Shown here piece by piece: positions 24,426 through 36,491 of a stretch of 64,000 nucleotides of DNA. This DNA is from Opisthorchis felineus. Taxonomy: Eukaryota > Platyhelminthes > Trematoda > Opisthorchiida > Opisthorchiidae. The stretch is taken from assembly GCA_004794785.1 (NCBI GenBank), contig SJOL01007377.1, positions 121,477 to 185,476 on the forward strand. The letters run 5' to 3'. A program made the translations under genes and the position numbers. Below the pieces are notes generated by a model, which saw nothing but the letters and a program-made list of their open reading frames with translations, searched no databases and had not been told where the DNA came from. Numbering within the stretch: the stretch's first letter is position 1; each line of letters begins with the position of its first letter.

Positions 24426-25139
24426 TGGACGGGATATACTGCAACCATTCCATCAAGAGCCGTCACTTGAGGAGCCAGTCAGCAAGTGATGTAGATTCCA
24501 TGGGCTAAACTTGACAGCTTCTTCTTTCAAGAAGACCCCATAATACGTCAAAAGGTCGGAGAATATAATGCGGGAGAAATTGTACAGCGTGGGATGCATT
24601 TAAAACATTCATCGTACCAGCTGTCACTACCATTCTGGTAGTAAAGTATGGACCGCTGACCATTGAAACATATCAAAGGGTATGGGTTGGAGTGATGCTA
24701 GTTCGTTTATTACAAATAACCCTTTAAAGACAAATGTTATCAACAACAATTAGTGCCAAGCTACCATCAAAGTTCTGTCCAAACCCGACTTCGTTTGAAG
24801 AAAAAAACATTTTGACAGTTTGAAGTACTAAAGGGAGACGTAAGTTCTTAGTACCTTGTGACGATCTTGTCATTCAAAGCAGCACCCTCAATAAGCGGGC
24901 ATGTAAACGGTTGTTGTCACAGCGATGACACCAAAATCTTTGAGTCGGTAACATGAATCAAGATTCAGATGTGTTTTAGACATCAGAATAAATCGTGAAA
25001 CGACAGGCATATTCCAAAACGCTATTGGATTGATGGCGATAAGATTTTCCGTCTACTCAAATTCTTGAATTGGGTTCGTTCAGCCGAAATTACGCCCACC
25101 ACCTTTATTGGAGAGAAGAAGTATCAGGTAATCTTGATT

Positions 25140-28100
25140 TACTACACGAAAGAGATTTAGTCGGCGAGCCAAACCATCTCCTTGTGGTGCAGACTGGGGA
25201 GCCTGGACGTCGGTCTGGGTGAGCTAAGAGTTCAGCAACTCCGGACAGTGCTAACCACTCTGTCTGGTTTCAGTATGCTGGTTTTATTTCGACAATGTAC
25301 ACTACGAATCATCTGGCGTCTCTAGTTCTAACCAGTACACAGGAGGGACTCGTGGGGCTCACGTGTGAGGAATGTGGCAAGTGCTGCAAATCGAAAGCTG
25401 GCTTGGTAACCCACCATCGAGTTCACAACAATGAAAGTGTTGGTACGAACATGGTCGCCCAATTGGCCTGCGCTGATTGTTTCCGCCTTTTTCCAACGAA
25501 GATTGGCCTGAGTCAACATCGCCGGCACGCACACCCCACCCAGCATAATACAGATAAGCTGGGGCCGAGTGAAGTAATCCGGGGCCCGTTGGTCCCAACA
25601 AGAGGCACAAACGCTCTAGCGCCTGGCTAACAATTTATGTACGTCTTGTGGCACGCAAGCCGCGCTGTTCGCGAGATTGGAGCAGTATTTTCCTGGTCAA
25701 TCGGCTATCAGCATCAAAACCAGGTTACGAGTGCTTGACTGTCAAGCACAACATAATCACCATCTGGTGGCCATGACCAGACTTTCAGTCAAATAGCGGG
25801 CTACTCGTCAGAAGCTGATGACTATAGCGTCTGGTTTAAACAAACCGCGGATTGCGCCTTGTGATTCTCGGAATCCCATGCTGACAGTTCGCTTGCTAGT
25901 GCTGACCTCCTGGCATTTGCCCGAGGGTTGCAGTCTGGCATCATGACTCCGGAGCAAGTCTTGTCGCTTCTGGACCTCCAAGCCTCCAGGACATTTCCAC
26001 ACACCTGGAAAACGGTATCTCGACGCCGTCATCAGTTAGCCCATCGGATGCCAGTCAACCGAAAGCAGATCCACCGCCATCCAGCCCCTATAACACCAAA
26101 GGCGGAAAGATGCAGCGTCTGCTGTGCTCGATGGGTCATGGAAGGATCTATACAAAGGTCACTGCGGCCTACCTCTGGACGCCGAGCAGTATTGGAAACA
26201 GGTGCTCTTAGCTCCCAAACGCGTGGATAGCTGGCCAAGTCGCGTTGTAGTACCATCCGACTGGAGCTTGATCGAGCCAATTACAGGAGAAAAAGTCGGT
26301 CGTACGATCCGTTTAATGGGTAATTCGGCCCCAGGCCTGGACAAGCTCACGCCCAGGATGCTCCGCCAGTTCAACGCTAACGCGCTTGCTGGGTATTTCA
26401 ATTTATTCTTATTATCTGGGGGGTTGTCCCCCACATCTGTGTCGTGCCCGTATTACCCTAGTTCCGAAGGTCCAAATCCGACATCACCGGATCAACTGAG
26501 ACTGATCTCCGTGTCATCCATTCTTGTCCGATGCTTTCATAAGATGCTTGCTGATCTCTGGGGTCGTAGATTGCAACTGCCCTCACTCCAGTTTGCATCT
26601 CTACGTCGAGACTGTTGTTTGGAAGCTACATCGCTGTTAAATGCCCTGCTTTGTCACTCTTCAGCGACTGCTCCTAACCTCAGCTTGGCGTTTGTTGATA
26701 TCTCGAAAACGGTTGATTCGGTTTCACATGACACAATCGTCAGATACGCCGAGGCGTTTGGAGCACCATTACCTCTAGTTCTATACATCGCACAGTCCTA
26801 TGAGAATGTTGTAGCAGTTTGCCCCGATTCCGAAGTTCACTGTCACAGAGGTGTGAGGCAAGGAGATCCACTCTCCCCATTATCGTTCATCATGGCCATG
26901 GGTGAGGTTCTTGGATTGTCGATGACGCAAGTGGGATACCAGTTCCATGACACCCTAGTGGATGATTTCGTCTTTTCTGACGACTGAGTCGTGTATGCAG
27001 AAAGCCAGGCTCGCCTTAAAGAGAAGCTTGAAGCTGCTGCGGTCGAGTTGGGAAGAGCTGGTATGAAGATAAACACCCGAAAGACGAAAGCGATGGTGAT
27101 TTGTGGGGACAGGAAACATCGGGCGACAGCAGTCTCAGTCGAACCATTTTGCTTCGCCGAGGAACTCATCACTCTTCCGGGTCCGACAGACACCGTGACA
27201 TCCCCTTTACTTTCTAGGGAAAAGGAGTCTTCAATCGCCGACAGCAGCTGCTCAAACGGCCTGGTGAGGTGACGCGTGCCCCGTTGAGGCCATATCAAAG
27301 AATGGAGAGCACTAGGAACTACCTGATACCGACGCTGACATATTCGGTGGTGCTCGGCCAAGTCCACCAAAACACGCTCAAAAGATTGGACAATTACATC
27401 AGGCAATCTGTTCGTGGCTGGCTACGCCTACCGAAGGAGACCCCGATCAGCTTCGTCCACGCCGGTAAACAACATGGGCACTTGGTATCCCAAGTCTGGG
27501 TGCAACAATCCCGATGCAGCGGGGAGCGCGTATGGAAAAGCTCCTTTCCACCCAGTGACGAGCAGTACGCAATGTGGTCAGCGATTCCGCATTTGGCAAG
27601 ATTGTTCTGGATCTCAGCCTTCCGATCCGAGTCCACGGTGCATGCGTACACAACAAGGAAGAGCTGGTGGCTGCTTGGGACGATAGGTTGCACAACAGCG
27701 TTGACGTTCGCGGTTTACGAGAGTTGGTCGCTTCGCCTCTTTCGAATCGATGGCTTGTATTTCCAGAACCAGTGTTTCCTCGGATGTTTATCTGCGGTAT
27801 CCAGCTCCGATGCAACCTGCTCAGGACGAGAGTTAGTGGTGCTTGGCGTGGCCATGGTGGCCAGACGACCCTCTGTCGTGGAAACTGTGGCCAACCGGAG
27901 AGTTTAGTGCATAGTTTGCAGTCCTGCTGGATTACGCATGATGTTAGATGTGCTCGTCATAATCGGGTTGCAAGGGAACTCGCAAAGCGTCTCAGTCGCC
28001 TGGGACACACCGTCTTCGAGGAGCTGAGAGCACCTACTTCGACTTCCCCCATCAAGTCAGAACTAATCGCTGTTCGGAAGCGCCGATCAACTGTGATGGA

Positions 28101-28640
28101 CGTCAGCATAGTCTCGGATGGGCGTGGAGTGACTATGTGGAGTGAGAAGAAGCAGAAGTATGGTGGTGATGAATATTCCCTCCCCATAATCTCAGCCCTG
28201 CGTGCAATTGGTTGGGATGTCGACTTTTTGGTCCACCAACCGATGACCATCTCTTATCGGAGGATCTGCTTTCCTTAATCCGCCAAGGCTGTTATTGGAC
28301 TGGGACTTCCTAAGGTCACAGTCAGTGACTCGTGTTTGCATGTCATTGTGGGCTCTCTGCGTACTTACGACACTTTTATGCGTGGTACATAGCGTTGAGT
28401 GCATATCCTTGACATCGAATCTCACACCAGACCCAGTATGACGGACACTTTGTGCCTGATGTGCGAGTCTTGACAATGCCAGCGCTTACCGTGCCTTGAA
28501 GAGCATTCAGCATTGTTTGTCCTCTTCGGTTGTTGATTTTTACACTCGTGTTTCCATACCAAAATTCCTACATACGTTGGGAACTGGAACTGACTGAACT
28601 GACTGACTGGAACTGTTGGTGGCATGATTTTGATTGAAAC
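25140..28640 (+). mobile_element. R2-group non-LTR retrotransposon, decayed
   Basis: Coding remnants run from 25295 to 28278 with several frameshifts and stops. In order: two C2H2 fingers (CEECGKCC...HHRVH and CADCFRLF...HRRHAH, 25370-25530); the RT domain (26124-27270) with AFVDISKT, RQGDPLSPL and an FxDD box (FSDD); TGA at 26985-26987 directly after FSDD; and, after frameshifts, a CCHC knuckle plus restriction-like endonuclease (27870-28270) ending IGWDVDFLVHQP. This order is diagnostic of the R2/HERO/NeSL group. The endonuclease PD motif reads SE (KSELIAVR), while DVSIVSD and EKKQKYG remain. R2 proper inserts in 28S rDNA; no rDNA flanks this copy. Outer limits are estimates: 5' leader from about 25140, 3' UTR to about 28640. 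Confidence 0.85.
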
Positions 28641-28904
28641 GCTTCTCTCTTTTTATCTAATTTTCTCCTCTAATTCCCTAGCCCTCTCATATTCATCGGT
28701 GGCATTTACTTTTTGTCTGTGACCATGCTCTTCAAAAATAAACGATAGTCTACCAGCAATGTATTAGTAGTTCAGAGAAAGAATAATCCACACGATGAAC
28801 GAAGCTTCTGTCTGAAAATGTATCACTCGAGAGCCTAGTCAACACGTGACAATGTGATGTGGATTCAGTGACTGCAGGATGAGTGGTGCTATATCCTGTC
28901 TTAG

Positions 28905-29125
28905 TGCAAACAAACCACATTGCTGTTCAGCCGATCGTCGCCGAACTTCTGTGCTTGGACTGCTAGTCCGGGAGATCGAGATTTCATAACCCCCTCAAGT
29001 TTCGTGAGATATGCACTACTGATGATTCCCAAAAGAGAATGAAAGAGCAGTACAGTGCTTCTTGGATTTTCAGCATAAATGGTTTCCGCCTGCAGGCTGA
29101 TACCTCCTTTGGAAGCTCGTACATT
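28905..29125 (+). repeat. tRNA-headed hammerhead repeat, family B
   Basis: CACATTGCTGTTCAGCCGAT head, degraded B box, hammerhead (29013-29058), then TTGGATTTTCAGCATAAATG tail, parallel to 21393-21600. Confidence 0.65.
29013..29058 (+). ncRNA. Hammerhead ribozyme, partly decayed
   Basis: Stem I GCACT/AGTGC pairs over 5 bp with an A-C mismatch at the cleavage end. The core CTGATGA and GAAA are intact, and the cleavage triplet is GTA (29050-29052). Stem II (TTCCC...GAAT) is poorly paired. It may be weakly active or dead. Confidence 0.5.
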
Positions 29126-29129
29126 TCCC

Positions 29130-30940
29130 CACGCCACCAACTTATTTTAAAATCGACAAATGACTAATGAACGAACGACGTGGAAAACACTTGCAAAGGC
29201 GTCCTGGCTGGAAGAATGTAACTGAGAATAGCTGTCGACTGCATGCCTTTACAGATACTTAGTTGGCACATCAAGATCTCTTACTTACATATTGGAATTA
29301 GAGCTAATTCCAAGTGATCTAGTACTCTGAAATGAGGAGCACCAAATCATCCTGAGGATATTCGGCCACAAAGCTGGTGATAATTTTGGTACCTAGATCC
29401 TTGTCAGAATTTACTTTGGGTAAGATTTACTGTATCATATATGTGTGCAGAAGGATTTCTCTAGTCTATGCGTGGTACAGGACCAGCCAAAACTCTTGAT
29501 CGATGTGCCGGGTATGTTTAAATAAAACCTGTGCACTGTCTGAATTGGCTTCCGACAAAAATTTCTAGGAGGCAGTCCCCAGTAGAGTTTGTTTCGGACT
29601 CATCGGAGTGGCTGAAACCTAGGGGCGGACAGGATGTGACATGACAGTAGAGAATGATGAACGTTACAAAACGTTTGGTTCCCGTTGGTACTGTTCGCCT
29701 TCCAGAATGCTGTCGACGTGACCTTTTCTGCATTGGTCTGGAGAAATTGAACCGGAATCAGTGGCTTTCATGTTGTTAGTTTCTATCCCGATTGTCAGAT
29801 GGTGTGCTGGACGTGTAGGCAGTTTGGATTTTTGTTGTGAGCAAGCCCCAGGTTGCTCGATCTACAAAATCCCTTACTTCTTTCCATCTTAGGGCTTAAT
29901 TTAATTACAGTGACGCGGTTTAAAGATAGTGAAGCACCGGTGTTCTGATTTTGGTGTTGCTGTCAATGCTGATGCCTTTGTCCGTTTCGCCATGAATTCA
30001 AATTCATTATTACCTTTTCATATAAGAAATACTTCCGGCAGTTTTTTCCACACCGAGCAGTGTGAAGTAAAAGAATTTTATTACACGATATCTCAGATTT
30101 TATAACGTGCAATCGCGTACTATGGAAATGTTTACAAAATGGGGATATGATCACAGCGGACCACAAACGCCTCGTTATTCTTCTGAAAAGATCCACACTG
30201 TATAGTCTGTTAGTTTGTTGCTATTCTGGACAGAGTAGGCGGTATTCTGATGCCTCATATGTTCCGTTTGCTACCCATGTATACGCCATACTAGCAAAGT
30301 AAAGCAAAAGTAAACAATGCCGAGTAATTTGAAAAGCCAGTAATACATTTGTATGTTCAGGTGGCAGCGTTTCTGCAACGTTCGTAACTCACGCATCTGT
30401 GCGCTGCATAGAGTAAGTTGACCAATTTACTCGTTCCGTCAAAGAAATCAACAAAACTTTTACTATTTCTGCATCACGGTGGAAGTCTTTCCAATGTTAT
30501 GCGGTTAGGATCCCACAGAAAATTGAAGCTGGTCTACAGTTATGATCTGAATTTCAGTGTCGCTTGCCTCAGGTTGCCATAAATCGAAATTATAAACCTC
30601 TCCTCATCAAATAGGGATTATTGCGGCGCCTGTTCTCTGTTTACTTGTGCACTTTAAAGTGTTTCATACCTTTATCGATCGCCGATTTTAAAGCCGCACA
30701 AAACGGACTTTAGTACCTTAATTTCGTTATCAACATTCGCGGTCTGAACTTCAGTCCTACTTACAAGTTTGCTAGTTTGTGGTATATATTATTTGCGATA
30801 GTAAAAATGCCAGTGTTGGGAGCAAGGATCAATGTCTGATCTGTTGTGTTGTTGTTGTGAGTACAATTTTAGCTAGCACACTACTCGGTTTGCATACAAG
30901 CAAACTGGTTTAGTCGTCTCATCTCGTGGAGGTTGGATTG
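29130..30940. other. No supportable gene
   Basis: No motif, exon or repeat I can support between the family B copy and the granulin promoter. Confidence 0.4.
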
Positions 30941-30948
30941 CGTTTAGT

Positions 30949-30956
30949 TATATATA
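30949..30956 (+). promoter_or_regulatory. TATA-like element of grn-E
   Basis: TATATATA 30 bases before the first ATG (30986) and 51 bases before the internal ATG pair at 31007. The second spacing resembles grn-A and would favour the internal start. Confidence 0.35.
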
Positions 30957-30985
30957 CCCATAAGGTGGACGGAAGTGACTTTAGG

Positions 30986-33900
30986 ATGAGTCGGTTTACA
31001 GCCTCTATGATGATTTACGTGGCCTTAGTTGCTGCTCTTGTATTTTATCCGCCTGCAGTGTTTACCGACATAGGACAGGGCAATAACATCAGTCCTGCTT
31101 TGCGATTTGGGGTGAGTCATTGTTGCATAATAGACCAAGATAATGTCTGCCTTGTTTTATGGGTAGTTCATTTATTAATTATATCATAACAACAGGGACA
31201 ATTTGAGGCGTATTGCAGTTCATAGCGATGCATGATAGAGGCTGGCTCATTATAAAGGGGATGACAAGCTGCATCTTGACGTAGGCAACAACACAAAGAA
31301 GCCAACTGCCAACCATTGGGGGACATTTCAACAAGCAGGTATTTTCATAACACGTCAGTAATATTCTTCCTTTTTTTCACTGTTGGAAATAACTGTTCCG
31401 ATGGGTTAGAATAGGGGATTTCAAACAGCTTTGACTCATCTGGGATAGAATACCTTCTAGAATAGTCCGCTCTATGTCTGCTCGTCAGCTGCTTCCTCAA
31501 AAAGTAGTTTAACTCCAGTTTTGCATTCAGAAGAGTATTAAAGGTCATCTCTTGAAGATGAAGAAAACCTGACTTGCATATGGACAGTAAAAAATGTTTG
31601 ATAGAAATCCATTTGAATTGTCTTCATTCCTTATAATATTTATGCTGTCATGTGAGATAACCAATCGAATTGATGAGCTTTTACGGAGGAATCCTGAGTG
31701 GTGCGGACCCAGCAGTCGCTAGTCATATAACGATAGTGGTATCCAGGTGACCTCACCATTTCCACATGATTAATAATTAACAGACACCTTCCAGTTACTC
31801 GAGATAATTGATTCCAAAATCTATATTTTTCACTTGATCGCACACTGGTCTCGAAAGGAGCCAACTTCTGTTAACCTACCAGCTTTATATCGTTCCGGAA
31901 CAGGTAACACAGGGTTGAAAGCTGAAAGTCTGATAAAAAACAGAGATGTTATATATGTATATAAATACAACACGAACAATATGACAAATCCATTCTACTC
32001 TACACCAGCAACTAACGAATGCAATTTCACCAAGAAATCGTACATGCCCGGACAGACGATCCAGCTGCAGATGGAATCAGACTTGTTGTCCATTGCCAAG
32101 ACGCGGATACGGCTGTTGCCCATTTCCCAATGTGAGTAAATATTTAACATCCTTTACTAATTCATTCGAACTATGATATATTCAACTAAAGCATCAAACG
32201 GATCAAATTACGGGCAGCCCGAATGCAGCTATAGGTTACAGGTCAGGTGGTTGTTGATCTGCTCGCCGAGTTTGGCACTTAGCTAGTCAGCGCTTTGTCA
32301 CCAGTGGGGTTACAACATTATCATCCACCCACTGATGATGTCTCCTCGATTGGTATGGAAATTTTTGCCAACTAACTGCCAAGATCGACATACATACATA
32401 TCAACCTAATACAGTCCACTGTCCGTATAATATATTTGCCGTTCCAATGACCTTATAAGTTAGATTTGATTTACGTTGTCATATATCGTTGATTCTCTTG
32501 TGTTAGTGCATACAGATTTTCCAGGGGATTGACTTTACTCTCCTGAGCGACTGTGCACCCAGATCCTTGCTTAGACTAAATGACACAAGCCAGTTCTTTA
32601 ATAATCGAGATTTAGTAGAGGAACTCACTCAAGCATGAAGTGAACTTTTGAAAACGGTGTACTTTGTGTTTGAATGTGATAGTTGAAAAAAATGGCTGAA
32701 CATTTATATTACTATCCAACAATTCAGATTCCTAAATTTTCACTTTAAAACATAATTTATAATATTTGCGAGAAACGACTGAGTGTTCTTGCTTCCTGAG
32801 ATGATAGCTCTTTTTGAGCTGGTATTGAGTAACGGTCATGTTGACGACCTCTTTCAATGAGTTGTCCAGCGCACAATGTACGCGGAGACCGTGGGTTCGA
32901 CCATGAAGTATATGGTTGTTTCTGGCTGGCTTGATATTTGGGTTTTTACCTCAGAACAGTTTAACTGTTAAACCTGGCTTTCCGCTTCGTTTTCTTTTAT
33001 ATCTATCTTCAAAAAAAGATATCAGGAAAGCAAATATCCCTGGCATTGTCCATTTGTTGCACCTTTCTTCACATTTCTGCGTTAAATTAGGCCTGCCTCC
33101 CGACCTTCTTTGAGAAAATATTTGTAACAACCGTTTTACATGGCCGTTTCACAGGGTTTTTAGGTTGTTCTTTTTAGCTGAAAATATTTATATTGCTGAT
33201 GGTGTTCTACATTTATTGCGGTTCTCGTCTACCCAAACGTTTTACTCGGAACAGATGAGCTGATTACTGATGAAAATAAATGACTGATTTGGGTATATTA
33301 TTCAAACAACCCATCTACGTTCAATTTGTTTAAGTTTCACTCAGGGTAGATTAAGCCCATCTCACAGTTTAGTTTTGAAACTTCTCCCACGTGTGTACAT
33401 GGTTTCTGGCTCCTCGAGGGATGACTTGTCAGATAGAAGCTTTGCTCGTCCTGTGAACTATTCTTTTATCCAAGCTACTTGTTGTTTGTTGGTAGCCTGA
33501 GAAAATTGCTGATGTTTCATTGGTGATTTTATGCTGAAGTGGGGTAACTCTATGCCGAAAAAAATCTAGCATTCCCCTTTTTTGTAGACAATAGTCAAAG
33601 ATGCGAAACTCATGTGGAGATTCGAACTTGTCACCTTCCGAATAGTAGTTAAAACTATTTGTCCAGTTACAAGTGGCTACTCACCAGTTAAAGTACATTA
33701 TCACGCATAGAATTCACAGCAACTGATCACATGTTCCCTGCGTCCTCCCGTGATTTTTACTCACAGAATCCTCACTTGTTGTGTAGTTATTCTTACTGTT
33801 GAGAAGCGCGCTGCACGAATATCCAGGACGGTTCACACGCGCGACTTCTGGTTTAGCTATTGGAGATTAAGCATTTCAGCCACGAGCGGCTGATCATCAG

Positions 33901-34892
33901 TGCGAGTGAATCACGCTGCTGATCAGCGGCATTGGTTCAGTGATTTAATCTCTAACTACTAGCCCGAAGGTTGAAAGCCCAAATCTTCCTAAAGATTCCT
34001 GAGGTATGTTCTGTTGATGATTCCTAACAAGGATGAACATCTCTATGGTACATCTCCAATTTTCGGCATGGATTGACCGCAAAAAGAGGACTAACTGTCC
34101 CGCGAACTTTTTGAATCCATCATGCCATCAACATAATGGTCCACTGTTAGACAGGATCACCATAAGTTTCCGGGGCCATTCCAACGAACAATAGACCAAA
34201 CAGAAGAAATGTGCTTACACTCTCAGCAACTCGCTTAGAAACCCTTTGTTAGAACGAATCTCAGTATTCCTCTTGAAAACATGTAGAATGTTGATTGAAG
34301 ACATCATCGTAAGTGAATCACTTTTACAAAGCTTCTTTGTTTGGTTACGTGCCGCGTGGTAAAACTCCTGTAAACATCTTGAATCTTGTAGTTTACTCTT
34401 AAGAAAAGGGTCGCTCGTGGATCAACTCTTTAGAACTTGTATAACATAAGGATTCGTTTCATGCACTATGCACAAATTTGCTTTCACTTCGGGGACAGTT
34501 AAAACTAATGCAGTTAAGCATCATTTAGTATGATATCAACACGGCTATGTTTAACACACTACGAGGCCGACGAAATATAGGGCGGTGACACACTCACTTG
34601 TGATTATATGCCATAAAATCCATATTTTCACTGCAACTTTCTTCACCGCACCAACTTCTGTATATATCTTTCTAAAAGCATTCTATATCTTTGACTTAAT
34701 TCCAATTCCGACTAGGCCACATGCTGCGGTGATCGTTTACACTGCTGTCCGAAGCAGGCATATTGCGATCCCTACGGTCGATGTGTATACATGGATAAGA
34801 CGCAGCATTCGCCGTCGAACAAAGTAGTACATGGAACTCTAAGGAATCAGGTCAAATTGGAAAAGGCAATGAGCGTTGCGAGCGGTAAATAA
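30986..34892 (+). CDS. Secreted single-module granulin with long introns (grn-E)
   Basis: Exons 30986-31111 (signal), 32009-32131 (N-half) and 34716-34892 (C-half plus tail), all phase 0; donors GTGAGT and GTGAGT, acceptors ACCAG and CTAG. The product is 141 residues from the first ATG. A downstream ATG pair at 31007 gives MMIYVALVAALVF, resembling the grn-A start and better placed relative to the TATA element. Twelve cysteines (residues 55-106) are spaced C-x6-C-x5-CC-x8-CC-x6-CC-x5-CC-x5-C-x5-C. CPDRRSSC, GYGCCPFP and CCGDRLHCCP mark the module; the x8 loop is one residue longer than in its paralogues. The 35-residue tail is basic and unlike the others. Intron 2 contains two family B repeats. 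A poly(A) signal follows at 34983. Confidence 0.8.
32240..32400 (+). repeat. Family B remnant in grn-E intron 2
   Basis: GTTGTTGATCTGCTCGCCGA head and a CCCACTGATGATG ribozyme remnant; otherwise strongly diverged. Confidence 0.4.
33858..34120 (+). repeat. Family B copy with inverted head fragment
   Basis: Plus-strand copy from about 33905 (GAATCACGCTGCTGATCAGC) with a decayed ribozyme (GTTGATGATTCCTAACAAGG) and tail TTTTCGGCATGGATTGACC. Immediately upstream, GCCACGAGCGGCTGATC is the same head in inverse orientation. Confidence 0.55.
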
Positions 34893-34982
34893 TCCCCTGT
34901 GTCAGTAAACAGTTGAGACCTCTGCATTGAGAAACTCTCATGCTCTCTTCATGTCAAATCATCTTTGGAAATTTTTAGACCC

Positions 34983-34988
34983 AATAAA
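34983..34988 (+). terminator. Poly(A) signal of grn-E
   Basis: AATAAA 91 bases past the TAA at 34890-34892. Confidence 0.6.
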
Positions 34989-34999
34989 TTCATATGGAG

Positions 35000-35600
35000 A
35001 ATAAAAAGTTTTTCTGTACTCTTGAAACAATTTATCCAAATGATGAAGAAGGAAGGCTCCTTGTTTTCGTTTCCTTTCCTTGTTTTCTTTTTAATTATGA
35101 CTTCCACCCAGAATAGGTGGATTAGAATGAGCACCGAAAGAGACCTGATCACACATTCAGCGATTTTGCGTGATTGAAGCGAAAGCAGTAAAAGTCGTGT
35201 TTGCATCGGCGAACCTTTTACGCAATAAAAACGGTCGGCTACCTTTGACAAACGAATTTAGCAGCCCTTATTCATTCCATGAAAATGGAGGGGTTTTAGC
35301 TGCTGTTTTACTGGGGTGAATGAAAGCACAGAGCGATTTCTCTGATGTGAAGACCTAAAAGGATTAAAACTGTTGTTGTACTTGGTCATGCGGACAAACA
35401 AATGTGAGCAAGAATCACTTATCTTCAGTGCTGAATCTGATCCAGTAAGGTACGGTTACTAGTATCAGTGCTCAATAGAATGCACAAAGATGGATACGAA
35501 ATAAATGCAAACAATTCGCCATTAAGGCACCTTAGCCGTATGCTGTTCAGCCCATCATTTTTAAAAGGGAGTCTCTAGCATTGCATGTAGTTGTGGAATT
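35000..35600. other. No supportable gene
   Basis: AT-rich 3' flank of the granulin gene with no further exon or repeat visible. Confidence 0.4.
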
Positions 35601-35607
35601 TGTGGAA

Positions 35608-35655
35608 TTTGCATTCACATCACACTCGTTTGAACGGTCCTCCTCACGTCCCGGA
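35608..35655 (-). repeat. Family D tail fragment
   Basis: Minus strand GGAGGACCGTTCAAACGAG followed by TGTGATGTGAATGC, the tail shared with 39476-39535 and 44402-44430. Confidence 0.5.
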
Positions 35656-35989
35656 GCAATTATCCGAATGAATCCACATCAGAGGGAGGATGCGCTGAAC
35701 TCACGTTCTACCCTTGTTTGAGCCCATCAACTTTGTTTATCCTTGATCATATGGGAGTATGAATTCCAGGTATCTGAAATACGAAGCAAGTGTGTTACAA
35801 CTGCTCTACAATCTTACTCTAGACTCACTTCAGCTATTAGAGTTGAAAAGGAGAATAAGTTCACCCTCGAGCGGTGTGAATTGCATGCACTAATAGACAA
35901 ATCGATGGGCACAACCAGGAAGACCAGTGAGTCGCCATTTTGAGGCATCAGGGAAGTGTTACCACGTTGACCTTTTCGACTACGGTAAT

Positions 35990-36115
35990 TCAGGTGCATC
36001 CAGCATATGCTAGTAGAGTAATGGAGTCACGCTAACCTAGTCCGTCAGGTATCCAAATTGGGACTATTCAGATGGCAGTCCCGCAACTGTGAATCCGACG
36101 TCTACACATTGAATA
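35990..36115 (+). repeat. Family D head, decayed
   Basis: GGTGCATCCAGCATATGCTAG and the following tRNA-like region align with 39313-39395; the B box is degraded and no ribozyme core remains. Confidence 0.45.
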
Positions 36116-36451
36116 CACGACCAAACATACCGCAGTCAACGGCCAACAAGTTGTGAACTATATAGTATATGGGAAAAATGTGCATCAGGGTTCCAGAAAT
36201 TGATATTGTATCACCTCAAGCATTCCATGCTCCTAGATTTTTTAAAAGTGGATTCACCGGAAATGACGTCGTTCCTGTTACTCATCTCATCACGTCAACG
36301 ACGTTCTTGGAAACACCTCCCTGAATATTTCGAAAAATTAGCAATCAACATGACCTGAGACAAGATCCACTTTTGAGCCCAGTATACGTATGCTTAGGAA
36401 TATCAACAGCGAGGCTCACTATCTTCGACCGGTCTTCTATCAGCGGTACAG

Positions 36452-36455
<4 letters not shown>

Positions 36456-36487
<32 letters not shown>
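36456..36487 (+). repeat. AT microsatellite
   Basis: About 30 bases of pure (AT)n. Confidence 0.9.

Positions 36488-36489
<2 letters not shown>

Positions 36490-36491
<2 letters not shown>

Noticed and set aside
32825..32910. Additional family B head (GTTGTCCAGCGCAC...GGGTTCGACC)
   Set aside because: Only the B-box region is similar and no ribozyme or tail follows; too weak to list as a copy.
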